Source of the DNA: Glycomyces sp. YM15
Lineage (GTDB): Bacteria; Actinomycetota; Actinomycetes; Mycobacteriales; Micromonosporaceae
Assembly (NCBI RefSeq): GCF_016918015.1
Contig: NZ_JAERMK010000004.1
Location: forward strand, 179,215-243,214
Reading direction: 5' to 3'
DNA length: 64,000 nucleotides
Shown here one piece after another: positions 36,379 to 45,398 of the stretch. The notes beneath the pieces are model-generated. The model worked only from the letters and a program-made list of their open reading frames with translations, was not told the origin of the DNA and searched no databases. Within the stretch, counting starts at the first letter, position 1. The number at the start of each line of letters is the position of its first letter. Made by a program: the position numbers and the translations under genes.

Positions 36379-38664
36379 ATGAACCGAACCGCCACTCCTC
36401 GGCCCGGAACCGAAGGCCCGCAGCCCTACCCCGACCCTCCTTCGCGAGACGTCCCTCCCGCCGGACGCGCCGAGCGGCGCGCCGAACTCACCACCAAGTC
36501 CGTCCAGATCGTCCTGCTGTGCCTCGGCGGGCTGCTACTGACCGCGGGCATCATCGTCTTCACCGCCGTCGCCTGGCGCCAGCTCGGCGACGGCGGCCGC
36601 CTCACCATCCTCGCCGGAGCTACCGGCCTGCTGCTCGCGGTCCCGTTGGCGCTCACCAGGTTCCGCCTGTGGGCCACCGCCGAGACCCTCGCCGCCACCG
36701 CCACGCTCGCCCTGTGGTGCTCGGCCCTCGCCGGGTACTACCTGTACCTGCCGAGCGGCACCGGGCTCACCGCCGTCGCGGTCGCCCGCTGGACCGCCCT
36801 GGTGCTCGTCGCCGCGATCCTCTACCGGATCGCCGCCCGAGTCAGCGCCCCCGGCTGGGCCCTGCTCCCGCTCGCCGCCACCGGAACGGCCTTCGCCGCG
36901 TTCGGCGAGGCCGTCACGGCGGCGCTCCACATGGGGCTCATCGGCGCGGTGCTCGCCGGTGCCGCATGGACCGTGAAGGCCGCCCCGACCCGCCACACCG
37001 CCTCCGACCAGTGGTCGGCCCGCGTGCTCATCGCCGCCGGGATCACCACCGCGTTCCTCGCAGGCCTGCGCGCCGCCTTCGGGCTCGACGCGGCGCTGCT
37101 GCCCACCGTCGCCGCCGTCGCCGGCCTGCTCGCCGCCGCCACGCTCCTCGCCCACGTCCACGCCCACGGCACCGGCACGGCCCGCCCGGCCGTCCTCGTG
37201 CTCGGACTGGCCGCCGCCACGCTCACCGCCACCACCTGGATCCTGGCCTTCCGCGCCGAGGAACCGCAGCTGGCCGTGCCCGCGTTCGGGCTCGCGATCG
37301 CCGCCATCGTCGCCTTCGCCTCCTGGAGCGACCGCGACGAGACCGTCGCCTGGATCGCGCCGACCGCCACCGCCACCGTCGCCATCACCGCCGTCGCCGC
37401 GCTGGGCGCGGTCACCACCGACGCCTCCACCCTCACCGCCTACGCCGGGGCTACCGCACTCGCGCTCGCCGCCGCGGCGACCTTCCCCGCCCCGCTGTCC
37501 ACCGCCATGCGCCGCGCCGCCTCCACGGTCGGTGTCGTCGTCCTCGCCTGGTGCGCCGCCTTGAGCCTCACGGCCTTCCCGGTCGCCTTCGGCGCCGCGC
37601 CGGTCGACCTGCTGCGCTGGGAGATCCCCGCGACCGCCGCGGCATGCGCCGTCGGCGCCACCATGATCCGGTCCGGCTGGAAACGCGACTACCTCGCCCT
37701 CGTCACCGCCGTCGCCGCACTCGGCGCGGGCGGACTGCTGGACCGCCCGTGGGCGCCCACCGCGTCCTTCACGGTGGCCGCGATCGCGGCGCTCACCGTC
37801 GCCTTCGCCTCGCCCGGCCCGCGCCGCCGCGTCCTCGGATGGATCACGGCGCACCTGTGGATCGCCGCCACCGCACTCGCCGCCGCGTACGAACCCGCCC
37901 GCAACGATGTCGACATCCAGCCCGCGTTCATGGCCGCTGCGGCAGGCGCAGCCGCGCTGCTCGCCGCCGTCCACGCCAGGCCCCCGGCCTCCGCGATGGC
38001 GCGCACCGCCGCCCGCGCCTGCGCGCACGCCGCGATCGGCGTCTACCTGGCCGCCCTCGCGATCATGTGCGCCATCGACGGCGTGAGCCTCTTCGCTCCC
38101 CTGGCGTTCCTCGCCTACGCGGCGGCGCTCGCCGTCGCCGCACTCGCCGACGAGCGGCACCGCCTGGGGCACGTGCTCGGCTCATGCGCCGCCGCGATCG
38201 CCGCACAGCTCCTGCTCACCGCCTACAGCAGCACCGACACGGTCGAGTACTACACGGCCCCGCCGGCCGCGCTGCTCCTCGGCGTCGGCCTCTGGCTGCT
38301 GCGCCGCGACCCCGACACCGGGTCCTGGACCGCGCTCGCCCCCGCACTCGTGCTCGGCTTCGGGCCCTCCCTGGCCCTCGCACTCGGCCCGGACGGCGAA
38401 CCGTGGCGGCGCGTCGCCGTCGGCGCCGCCGCCCTCGCGGTGCTGCTGCTCGCGGCCAACCGGCGCTGGCAGGCCCCGCTCGTGCTCGCCGCGGTCGTAC
38501 TGACCGCATTGGCGGTCAACGAGATCGTGCTCGTGTGGAGCCTGGTGCCGAAGTGGGCGCCCCTGTCGGTGGGCGGGGCGATCCTGATCGCCGCCGGAGC
38601 GACCCTCGAGCAGCGCCGCCGCGACCTCGCCCGCCTCAGCCGCTCCCTCAAAGCCATGCGGTAG
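36379..38664 (+). CDS. SCO7613-like polytopic membrane protein (no zinc ribbon)
   Basis: 761 residues. A short Pro-rich cytoplasmic N-terminus (about 1-40), then around twenty hydrophobic segments to the end. The opening KSVQIVLLCLGGLLLTAGII, VFTAVAWRQLGDGGRLTILA, RFRLWATAETLAATATLALW and the closing LVPKWAPLSVGGAILIAAGA with ERRR-type basic end match the proteins I know as SCO7613 C-terminal domain-containing membrane proteins, common in actinobacteria. Function unknown. The paralogue at 39695 has the same core plus an N-terminal zinc ribbon and linker; this copy has lost or never had it. Start ATG 36379 aligns with the paralogue start. Confidence 0.75.
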   Translation: MNRTATPRPGTEGPQPYPDPPSRDVPPAGRAERRAELTTKSVQIVLLCLGGLLLTAGIIVFTAVAWRQLGDGGRLTILAGATGLLLAVPLALTRFRLWATAETLAATATLALWCSALAGYYLYLPSGTGLTAVAVARWTALVLVAAILYRIAARVSAPGWALLPLAATGTAFAAFGEAVTAALHMGLIGAVLAGAAWTVKAAPTRHTASDQWSARVLIAAGITTAFLAGLRAAFGLDAALLPTVAAVAGLLAAATLLAHVHAHGTGTARPAVLVLGLAAATLTATTWILAFRAEEPQLAVPAFGLAIAAIVAFASWSDRDETVAWIAPTATATVAITAVAALGAVTTDASTLTAYAGATALALAAAATFPAPLSTAMRRAASTVGVVVLAWCAALSLTAFPVAFGAAPVDLLRWEIPATAAACAVGATMIRSGWKRDYLALVTAVAALGAGGLLDRPWAPTASFTVAAIAALTVAFASPGPRRRVLGWITAHLWIAATALAAAYEPARNDVDIQPAFMAAAAGAAALLAAVHARPPASAMARTAARACAHAAIGVYLAALAIMCAIDGVSLFAPLAFLAYAAALAVAALADERHRLGHVLGSCAAAIAAQLLLTAYSSTDTVEYYTAPPAALLLGVGLWLLRRDPDTGSWTALAPALVLGFGPSLALALGPDGEPWRRVAVGAAALAVLLLAANRRWQAPLVLAAVVLTALAVNEIVLVWSLVPKWAPLSVGGAILIAAGATLEQRRRDLARLSRSLKAMR

Positions 38665-38710
38665 CGCCGCGATGGGAACGGGCGACGCGGAGCCCGACCG
38701 CTATCGGTTT

Positions 38711-38752
38711 CCCGGATGCACCTCCGTCCTTCAGGGCGGAGGTGCATCCGGG
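38711..38752 (+). terminator. 16-bp perfect hairpin after the SCO7613-like gene
   Basis: CCCGGATGCACCTCCG / CGGAGGTGCATCCGGG with a TCCTTCAGGG loop, 47 bp after the stop. It is a strong terminator. Its CTCCGTCCTTCAGGGCGGAG core also resembles the subterminal hairpins of IS200/IS605-type elements, so it may be transposon-derived. Confidence 0.65.
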
Positions 38753-38833
38753 CGATCGCCTGCTCGCAGTCCCGCGTTCGAGCGACGAACCCACCCGTGG
38801 ACGGAACGTCAACGACGAACCGCAAGCCGGGAA

Positions 38834-38865
38834 TCTCCGCCCCTTCAAGGCGGAGAGGATGTCAA
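38834..38865 (-). mobile_element. IS200/IS605-type end remnant
   Basis: TCTCCGCC-loop-GGCGGAGA (38834-38856), directly followed by GAGGATGTCAA (38855-38865), is the characteristic end of IS1341/IS605-type (tnpB) elements, whose target is a TTGAC-like pentamer. Here TTGAC (minus strand, 38865-38861) also supplies the stop codon of the adjacent reductase gene. No tnpA or tnpB remains between 38753 and 38833. Confidence 0.6.
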
Positions 38866-39515
38866 CGGGCGATCTTGAAGTTGAAGCGGTTGTGGCCCAG
38901 GGCCATCCGCACCCGCAGCCAGAACGCGAGCGCGGTCTCCGCACCCCGCGCGGACTCGATGCCGCCCAGATCGAGCACGTCGGTGTGCCCCAGCTGCTCC
39001 AAGAGCGCGGTCGCGACCCGCTTGGCCTCGGCGTCCTCACCGGAGACGAACACCGTGTGGTCGCCGCCTGCCACGAGCGCCGGATTCGCCATGACCTCGA
39101 AGTTCATCGTGTTGAGGGTCTTGACGACGCGTGCGGAGGGGAAGGCCCGCTGGATCCGCTCGCCGAGCGAGGCGGTCTCGTTCGCGCCGACCAGCGGCAG
39201 GCCGTCGGACGGGGTCATCTCGTTGGCGACGTCGAGGAGGACCTTCCCGGCGAGATTCGCCTCACCGACCGACGCGAGCACGGCCAGCGAATGCGCGCCG
39301 GAACTCGCGTTGACGACCACTTCGGCGCCCGCCGCCGCATCGGCGAAGGCCGCGAGGGCGATGCCCGGCCGCTCCGCCGCCCAGGCCGCGTAGTCGCCGC
39401 GAGCGAGCGTCGCCGCCGGGTCGCGCGTGCCGACCGCGACCTCATGGCCGAGCTCGGCGAACCGCCCGGCCAGCGCTCGCCCGACCGATCCGGTCCCCAG
39501 TACTGCGATCTTCAT
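38862..39515 (-). CDS. NADPH-dependent F420 reductase-like / NAD(P)-binding protein
   Basis: 217 residues. N-terminal Rossmann motif MKIAVLGTGSVGRALAGRFA, with VAVGTRDPAA after strand 2 favouring NADP, then VVNASSGAHSLAVLASVG, LLDVANEMTPSDGLPLVG and VVKTLNTMNFEVMANPALVA. This is the NADPH:F420 oxidoreductase / ProC-like NADP oxidoreductase family; F420 use is inferred only from family. ATG 39515 (GGGCGGCGACATG) is chosen over the upstream open frame because the Rossmann motif begins there. Its last codons and TGA lie at the edge of an IS605-type end, so the natural 3' end may have been shifted or captured by insertion. Confidence 0.82.
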   Translation of the reverse strand: MKIAVLGTGSVGRALAGRFAELGHEVAVGTRDPAATLARGDYAAWAAERPGIALAAFADAAAGAEVVVNASSGAHSLAVLASVGEANLAGKVLLDVANEMTPSDGLPLVGANETASLGERIQRAFPSARVVKTLNTMNFEVMANPALVAGGDHTVFVSGEDAEAKRVATALLEQLGHTDVLDLGGIESARGAETALAFWLRVRMALGHNRFNFKIAR

Positions 39516-39566
39516 GTCGCCGCCCTTCAAGTCGAACGTCGATTCAATCAGACCCGCGGTGGCGAT

Positions 39567-39694
39567 CCGTTTAGAGGAATCCTGAAAGAATGGGAGCCGG
39601 ATGCGGGCCCGCACGCAGTGCCCGTTGTGGCAGGTCTACAAAGCGCGTCCGTTTTGCCCGAATCACAGGTTGACAGGACCAGCACACTGTGCAC
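39567..39694 (+). repeat. Conserved upstream region, copy 2 (SCO7613-like genes)
   Basis: Second copy of the duplicated leader (see 36252-36378): CCGTTTAGAGGAATCC at 39567-39582, ACAAAGCGCGTCCG at 39638-39651, TTGACAG at 39670-39676, CACTG, then ATGAAC at 39695. The total length differs by only one base. Confidence 0.7.
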
Positions 39695-42334
39695 ATGAAC
39701 ACGTACAACTGCCCCCGCTGCGGCAGTCCCTCGACGGCCGAGCGGTGCCCGGCGTGCGGGCGCGGACGCGAACCGCTGCTCGAACGACTCGGCGAACTCG
39801 ACGCCGTGCTCGCGGCGATGCCCACGACCCTGCAGAGCCGCGCGGCCGTCGAAGCCGAACGGCGCGGCGTGCTCGGGGACCTCACGAAGGTGGCCGCCCG
39901 CTACCTCGCCGAGGCGGAGCGCCGGGCCGCCACCGCAGAATCGTCGCCCCAGCCCTCGCCGCAGTACCAGCTGACCCCGGCTGGCCCGGTCACCGCCCCG
40001 CAGGCCGCGCCGCACACTCCGCCCGGCGGCGCGCCGCCCGTGCCCCCCGCCGGAGGGATCCGGCCGTACCCGCAGGCCGGGCTGACCCCGCCCGGCGGCG
40101 CGTACCCGCCGCCGGCCGAACGCGGCGAGGTCGGCACCAAGACCGTCCAGACCGTGCTTCTCAGCCTCGGCGGGCTCCTCGTCGCCGCCGCGCTCATCAT
40201 CTTCACCGCCGTCGCCTGGCGCAACATGGGCAACGGCGGCCGGGCCGGCGTCCTCGGCGGCGTCACCCTCCTGCTCCTCGCGGTTCCGTTCGCGTTCAAG
40301 CGGTTCCGCCTCTGGGCCACCGCCGAGACCTTCGCGGCCCTCGCCGCGCTGGCGCTCTGGTGCACCACGCTCGCCGGGTACTACCTGTACCGGCCGCCGG
40401 GCGCCGACTTCGGGCCGGAGACGGTGGGCGCGTGGACCGCCGGCGTCCTCGTCGTCCTCGCCGCCTACCGGGCGTTCGCGAAGCTCACCGCGACCAGTTG
40501 GGCCATGCTGCCGCTGGCCCTCGTCGGCGCGTCGTACGCCGCCGCCGGGAGCATCGGCACCGCGATCGCGCTCATGCTCGCCATCGCCGCGACGCTCGGC
40601 GCCGCGGCCTGGGTCACCGGTAAGAACGCCAGCCACTACACCGACTCGGACCTGTGGGCCGGGCGGCTCCTCACCTGCGCCGCCGTCGTCGCGGCCTGCT
40701 CGGCGGGCCTGCGCGCGGCCTTCGGCGTCGCCGACCCCGTCGTCCCGGCGATCGCCGCCGCCGTCGCGGTCCTGGCCGCCGCCAACCTCATCGGCGTCCA
40801 CCTCGCCCACCGCCTCGGCGTCTCGCTCACCACGATGCTCATCGCCGGTTCCGCCGCCGGGTCGCTCGTGCTGTGCGCGTGGGTCCTCGCGGGCCGCTCC
40901 GACTCGCCCGAACTCGTCATCCCGTCGCTCGCGCTGCTCGCCGCCGTGTTCACCCCGCTCGTGGCCGGCAAGGCCCATCGGAGGGCATGGGCGTTCAACA
41001 CGGCCGTGCTCGCCGGGCTCTGCGGACTGGCCGCGTTCGCCGCCGTCACGTTCAACGCACCGGACCTGACCGCGTACTTCGGGGCGTTCCTCGCCGCGCG
41101 GCTGCTCGCCCCGGTCCTCGCGGAACCGCTCGGCGGCGCCTTCCGCACCGCCTCCTATCTGCTCGGCACCGGCACGGCAGCCGTGGCCGCCCTGATCGCC
41201 CTCTCCGGCCTCGGGTACCTGTTCTGGGGACACGATTTCGGCTGGCCGCTGTACGACGCCGAAGTGCCGCTGGTCCTGCTGGGCTTCGCCGTCGCCTCGA
41301 TGCTGCTGCTGCCGCAGCGGTTCCGGTTCAACGGGGCGGCCCTCGCCGTCTCGTTCGCGATCGCATCCTCGGCGATCCTCCTGTGGGACCAGGATCAGGC
41401 CCGCTTCGACGCGCTGCCCACGATCGGCCTCATCGTCTGCGCCGCGATGGGCCTCGCCTCGGCGCTGTTCTCCGGGACGCTCACCGGCCGCTGCTCCGGC
41501 TGGGTCGCGCTCACCGTGTGGGCCCCGCTCGCCGGGGCCGCCGCCGCGAACAGCGACACGCTCTACCCGGGCGAAGGCTGGATCCCGCTGTGGCTCACCG
41601 TCACCGCCGCCACCATGCTCGTGGTCGCCGTGGGCGCTCCGCGTCGCAGCCGCCCCGACCGGGTGCTCGCCGCGGTCCTCGCCCACGTGCTCGCCGGAAC
41701 CACCGCCGTGATCAGCGGACTCGTCAACGTCTTCGACTGGACGTACGACGACGGCGCCGACCTGATCCCGGCCGCCCAGTTCGGGGTCTACGCGCTCGCG
41801 CTCGCCGGGGCGGCGATCATGGCGCCGGTCCGGAAGTGGGGCTATGTGATCGCGGCGCTGTGCACCGGCACGCTCGGCTGGTGGTCGATGCTCGACGCGC
41901 TCGAGGTGCACACCCTTGAGTTCTTCACCGCGCCGCCCGCCGCGGTCGTGTTCCTCATCGGACTGTGGCGGCTGGAGAAGCGGCCGGACGTCGGGTCGTG
42001 GTCGACGCTCGCGCTGCCGATCCTCGTGGGCATCGCCCCGAGTCTGATACTGGCGCTCGAGGGCGGGAACGAGATCCGGCGCGTCGGCGTCGGGGCCGCC
42101 GCGATCGCGGTGATCATCGCCGGTCTCACGCGCCGCTGGCAGGCGCCGCTCGTGCTCGGCTCGATCGCCTTGGCGGTCATCACGGTCAACGAACTGCTGC
42201 TCCTGCGGGGCCACATCCCGGTGTGGGTCCCGCCCGCGATCGGCGGCGCGATCCTCATCAGTGTGGGCGCCACCTTCGAACGGCGCCGCCGGGACCTGCG
42301 CCGCATCAGGGAAGGGCTGAAGGCGATGCGTTAG
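39695..42334 (+). CDS. SCO7613-like polytopic membrane protein with N-terminal zinc ribbon
   Basis: 879 residues. A zinc ribbon opens the protein (MNTYNCPRCGSPSTAERCPA, CGRG: CPxC and CPxC). Next come a charged helix, a Pro/Gly-rich linker (about 75-150) and about twenty membrane segments with the same core as the paralogue at 36379 (TVLLSLGGLLVAAALIIFTA, VAWRNMGNGGRAGVLGG, FRLWATAETFAALAALALW). ATG 39695 is preferred to GTG 39689 because it aligns with the paralogue start and the ribbon. Function unknown; the ribbon would be cytosolic and could mediate protein or nucleic-acid contact. It is followed by an unreliable poly-G/C stretch. Confidence 0.78.
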   Translation: MNTYNCPRCGSPSTAERCPACGRGREPLLERLGELDAVLAAMPTTLQSRAAVEAERRGVLGDLTKVAARYLAEAERRAATAESSPQPSPQYQLTPAGPVTAPQAAPHTPPGGAPPVPPAGGIRPYPQAGLTPPGGAYPPPAERGEVGTKTVQTVLLSLGGLLVAAALIIFTAVAWRNMGNGGRAGVLGGVTLLLLAVPFAFKRFRLWATAETFAALAALALWCTTLAGYYLYRPPGADFGPETVGAWTAGVLVVLAAYRAFAKLTATSWAMLPLALVGASYAAAGSIGTAIALMLAIAATLGAAAWVTGKNASHYTDSDLWAGRLLTCAAVVAACSAGLRAAFGVADPVVPAIAAAVAVLAAANLIGVHLAHRLGVSLTTMLIAGSAAGSLVLCAWVLAGRSDSPELVIPSLALLAAVFTPLVAGKAHRRAWAFNTAVLAGLCGLAAFAAVTFNAPDLTAYFGAFLAARLLAPVLAEPLGGAFRTASYLLGTGTAAVAALIALSGLGYLFWGHDFGWPLYDAEVPLVLLGFAVASMLLLPQRFRFNGAALAVSFAIASSAILLWDQDQARFDALPTIGLIVCAAMGLASALFSGTLTGRCSGWVALTVWAPLAGAAAANSDTLYPGEGWIPLWLTVTAATMLVVAVGAPRRSRPDRVLAAVLAHVLAGTTAVISGLVNVFDWTYDDGADLIPAAQFGVYALALAGAAIMAPVRKWGYVIAALCTGTLGWWSMLDALEVHTLEFFTAPPAAVVFLIGLWRLEKRPDVGSWSTLALPILVGIAPSLILALEGGNEIRRVGVGAAAIAVIIAGLTRRWQAPLVLGSIALAVITVNELLLLRGHIPVWVPPAIGGAILISVGATFERRRRDLRRIREGLKAMR

Positions 42335-42385
42335 CGGCGCAACCGGATGCCTCAGTCCAGGCGTCTTACGGAGAGCACCGGGCGT

Positions 42386-42530
42386 GGGGGGGGGGGCCCG
42401 GGCCCCCCCCCCCCCCCGGGGGGGGTTGGGGGGAGGGGGGGGCGGTGGCGCACGCCCCCCGCAGGCGCAGCCGCCGGGGCGTCCGCGCGCGGCGGGGGGG
42501 GGGGGGCCCCCCCCCCCCCCCCCCCCCGCC
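42386..42530. other. Extreme poly-G/poly-C tract (probable low-quality sequence)
   Basis: About 145 bp dominated by runs of 8-22 G or C. No coding signal or clear hairpin can be read; apparent frames encode only Gly/Pro/Arg. It occupies the terminator position of the preceding gene. Assembly or base-calling error is the likely explanation. Confidence 0.7.
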
Positions 42531-42562
42531 GCTGTGTCGAGACTGCGATGGAAGGGCGACGG

Positions 42563-43147
42563 ATGCAGCCAGGACTCCGAGGACTCGCGATGGTCGCGGC
42601 GACGGTACTCGCAGCTTTCTGCGTGTCGGACGCCGCCACCCTGGAACCCGCCGATGAGCTTGTGACCGTGGAGATCACGGGATTCCGGGCGGCCGGTGGC
42701 GACGATCCCGAGTCGGCCGTGGCCGTCTACGAGTACCGCGTGGAGAACCACGCCGCCGACGAGCAGATCGTGCAGATGATGATGGAAGCCTTTGCAATCA
42801 CCCCGGAGGTCTTCGGCGAGCGGGAGTATGCGGACCTGGCCGCGCAGGCGATGGATTCGATCGCCGCGGGAGAGCTGGGTCTGCAGTGGAGTGTCGAAGT
42901 CCAGGCGCTCGACGCCTCAGGCGAAGTCCTCGACGTCTCCTACATCTACACCGAAGGCTGCGGTACCCGTGGCGGCGAGACGCTCGAGCACCGCGACTAC
43001 ATCCGGCGCTACGAGGACGATCCGGTCTTCACCGCGGACGACGTCGCCGAAGTCGTGGTCGACACGGCGACGCTCGAAGTGCTCCCCCTGTTCCTCTCCG
43101 AGATCGACGAGGAGCGCTGCGCCGAACGAATCTCCGGCGACCGCTAG
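42563..43147 (+). CDS. Small exported protein of unknown function
   Basis: 194 residues. N-terminal signal peptide ([20 protein letters not shown], cleavage perhaps after VSDAA), then an acidic domain ([40 protein letters not shown]) and a Cys pair (EGCGTRGGE and [10 protein letters not shown]) that could form a disulfide outside the cell. Family not recognised. ATG 42563 is preferred to 42548 because GGAAGG lies six bases before it. It converges on dxs: its TAG (43145-43147) and the dxs TAG share the palindrome CTAG. Confidence 0.6.
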   Translation: MQPGLRGLAMVAATVLAAFCVSDAATLEPADELVTVEITGFRAAGGDDPESAVAVYEYRVENHAADEQIVQMMMEAFAITPEVFGEREYADLAAQAMDSIAAGELGLQWSVEVQALDASGEVLDVSYIYTEGCGTRGGETLEHRDYIRRYEDDPVFTADDVAEVVVDTATLEVLPLFLSEIDEERCAERISGDR

Positions 43148-45069
43148 TGGTGGTGCGCTTCGGCTTCGCCGCGGCGGTGGACTTCGGCGGCGAGGCGGTC
43201 GGCGATCGCCTCCGGCGTCAGGCCGAGGTCGGCGAGGAGCTGCGCGCGGGTGCCGTGCGGGTGCCAGCCGCGTTCGACGGCGAAGTCCACGAGCGGGGTC
43301 TCGTCGCCCGAGTCGCGCAGGGACTGCGCGAGCGCGTCGCCGAAACCGCCTGTGCGGATGCCGTCCTCAAGCGTCGCCACCAGCGGGTACTGGCCCGCGA
43401 GCTTCACGAGCGCGTCCGGGACCGGCGAGATCCAGCGCGGGTCGACGACGGTGGCGCGGATGCCCTGCTCCACCAGGAGCTCGGCGACCGCGACCGCAGT
43501 CGCGGCGAACGAGCCGCAGGCGACGATCAGGAGCTCGTCGTCCTCGTGCTTGACGAGCAGGTCGAGTCCTTCGTGGACTTCGACCGCCGCTATGTCGTGG
43601 TCGGGGATCGCGCCGGTCGGGAAGCGCAGCATCGTCGGACCGTCGTCGACCGAGAGCGCCTCGGCGAGCTCCTCGCGCAGTGAGGCCGCGTCGCGCGGCG
43701 CGGCGATGCGCAGGCCGGGCACGACGCGGAAGATCGAGGTGTCCCAGATGCCGTAGTGGCTCGGCCCGTCCGGGCCGGTGATCCCGGCGCGGTCGAGCAC
43801 GAACGTCACCGGCAGCTTGTGCATGGCGACGTCGAGCACCGTCTGGTCGAACGCGCGGTTCATGAACGTGGAGTAGACCGCCACGACCGGGTGCATGCCG
43901 TTCATCGCCAGGCCCGCAGCGGAAGTGACCGCGTGCTGCTCGGCGATGCCGACGTCGAAGACCCGCTCGGGGTGGCGCTTCATGAGCTTGTCGACGCCTG
44001 TCGGCCCGGGCATCGCGGCGGTGATCGCCACGACCTCGGGGCGGAGGTTCGCCTGCGCCACCAGCTCGTCGGCGAACACGCCGGTCCAGCGGCGCTTCGA
44101 GGCATTGAGCGGTTCGCCCGTGATCGGGTCGAACGCGGCCGAAGGCGCGTGCATCTGCTCGGCCTCGTCGGCGCGGGCGGGCGCCCAGCCGTGGCCCTTC
44201 CGGGTGAGGGCGTGGACGATCACGGGCCCGCCGAAGCGCTTGGCGCGGTCGAGGGCCTCGGTGAGCTCGGCGATGTCGTGGCCGTCGACGGGGCCGACGT
44301 ACTTGATGCCGAGGTCCGAGAACATGCCCTGCGGGGCGAGGGCGTCCTTGAGGCCGGTCTTGGCGGCGTGGAGGCCCTGGTAGGCGGCGCGACCGAACAC
44401 GGGGATGCGTTCGACGATCTCCTGGATCCGCTTGAGCGCGGGCTCGTAGCCGGGGTTGAGGCGCAGGCCCGAGAGGCGCTTGGCGAGGCCGCCGACGGTG
44501 GGCGCGTATGAGCGGCCGTTGTCGTTGACGACGATCACGAGCTTCAGGTCGTCGCGGTCGGCGATGTTGTTGAGCGCCTCCCAGCACATGCCGCCGGTGA
44601 GCGCGCCGTCGCCGACCAGGGCCACGACGTGCCGGTCCGCTCCGCTGAGCGCGTGGGCCTTCGCGAGGCCGTCGGCGTAGGACAGGGAGGTGGACGCGTG
44701 CGAGTTCTCGACGAGGTCGTGCGGGGACTCGGCCCGGCTGGGGTAGCCGGTGAGGCCCCCGCGCCCGCGCAGTCCGCCGAACTCCCCGGCGCGGCCGGTC
44801 AGTGCCTTGTGGACATACGACTGGTGGCCGGTGTCGAACACGATCTGGTCGTGCGGGGAGTCGAAGACCCGGTGGATCGCCATGGTCAGCTCGACGACGC
44901 CGAGATTGGGGCCGATGTGGCCGCCGGTCCTGGCGACCGCGTCGACGAGGAATTCGCGGATCTCCTCGGCGAGCGCGGGGAGCTCGTCCTCGTCCAGCGA
45001 CTTGAAATCGGCCAGCCTGCCGATGCCGGACAGCAGCGGGCCCATCTCGGGCAGCGAATGCGAACTCAT
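43144..45069 (-). CDS. dxs: 1-deoxy-D-xylulose-5-phosphate synthase
   Basis: 641 residues, normal length. It condenses pyruvate and glyceraldehyde-3-phosphate, the first step of the MEP isoprenoid pathway. Visible: [38 protein letters not shown] (substrate-binding His), ThDP motif [20 protein letters not shown], catalytic Glu region [20 protein letters not shown], and [18 protein letters not shown]. Start is ATG 45069; ATG at codon 8 ([11 protein letters not shown]) is an alternative because neither has a clear Shine-Dalgarno. The gene converges with the small exported-protein gene, sharing stop-codon bases. Confidence 0.95.
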   Translation of the reverse strand: MSSHSLPEMGPLLSGIGRLADFKSLDEDELPALAEEIREFLVDAVARTGGHIGPNLGVVELTMAIHRVFDSPHDQIVFDTGHQSYVHKALTGRAGEFGGLRGRGGLTGYPSRAESPHDLVENSHASTSLSYADGLAKAHALSGADRHVVALVGDGALTGGMCWEALNNIADRDDLKLVIVVNDNGRSYAPTVGGLAKRLSGLRLNPGYEPALKRIQEIVERIPVFGRAAYQGLHAAKTGLKDALAPQGMFSDLGIKYVGPVDGHDIAELTEALDRAKRFGGPVIVHALTRKGHGWAPARADEAEQMHAPSAAFDPITGEPLNASKRRWTGVFADELVAQANLRPEVVAITAAMPGPTGVDKLMKRHPERVFDVGIAEQHAVTSAAGLAMNGMHPVVAVYSTFMNRAFDQTVLDVAMHKLPVTFVLDRAGITGPDGPSHYGIWDTSIFRVVPGLRIAAPRDAASLREELAEALSVDDGPTMLRFPTGAIPDHDIAAVEVHEGLDLLVKHEDDELLIVACGSFAATAVAVAELLVEQGIRATVVDPRWISPVPDALVKLAGQYPLVATLEDGIRTGGFGDALAQSLRDSGDETPLVDFAVERGWHPHGTRAQLLADLGLTPEAIADRLAAEVHRRGEAEAHHH

Positions 45070-45374
45070 AAGGCCGAAGTCTATCGGTGGCACGGTGCGC
45101 GCGGTAGCTGCGCGAGTGCGGCTGGGATGTGCCTCATGGGCCCGCGGGGACCGTGATCTGCGCGGCCGGCCTTGGGAAGCGGCGGTCACGGTCCGCGCGG
45201 GCGGCGGTGACGAGACCGGACGGTGTTCGATCTCCGCTCGCGCGCACCGGAAGTTCATCCGCAAGAGGGACGGCTGCGAGGATTTCCGGGTCGCGGGCGC
45301 CGTCCGCAGACCCGACTGTCGGATAGCGGTCAGTCCCCGAAAGGGACACGCCGGGCGAAAGCCGGGCCGCTTCG

Positions 45375-45391
45375 TGATCGAAATGTGATCA
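45375..45391. promoter_or_regulatory. Inverted repeat before the adenosine-deaminase-like gene
   Basis: TGATC-N7-GATCA (45375-45391), 8 bp before the start codon at 45399, is a candidate operator. The remaining 45070-45374 between the divergent dxs and this gene shows no gene; there is a small GTCCC/GGGAC hairpin near 45335. Confidence 0.35.
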
Positions 45392-45398
45392 TCCCAAC

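Noticed and set aside
36354..36382. Standard sigma-70 promoter TTGACA-N17-GTATGA for the SCO7613-like gene
   Set aside because: The -10 would overlap the ATG and put the transcription start inside the gene, so the motif is reported only as part of a conserved upstream block.
39689..39694. GTG 39689 as start of the second SCO7613-like protein
   Set aside because: It adds only two residues, while ATG 39695 aligns with the paralogue start in the duplicated upstream region.
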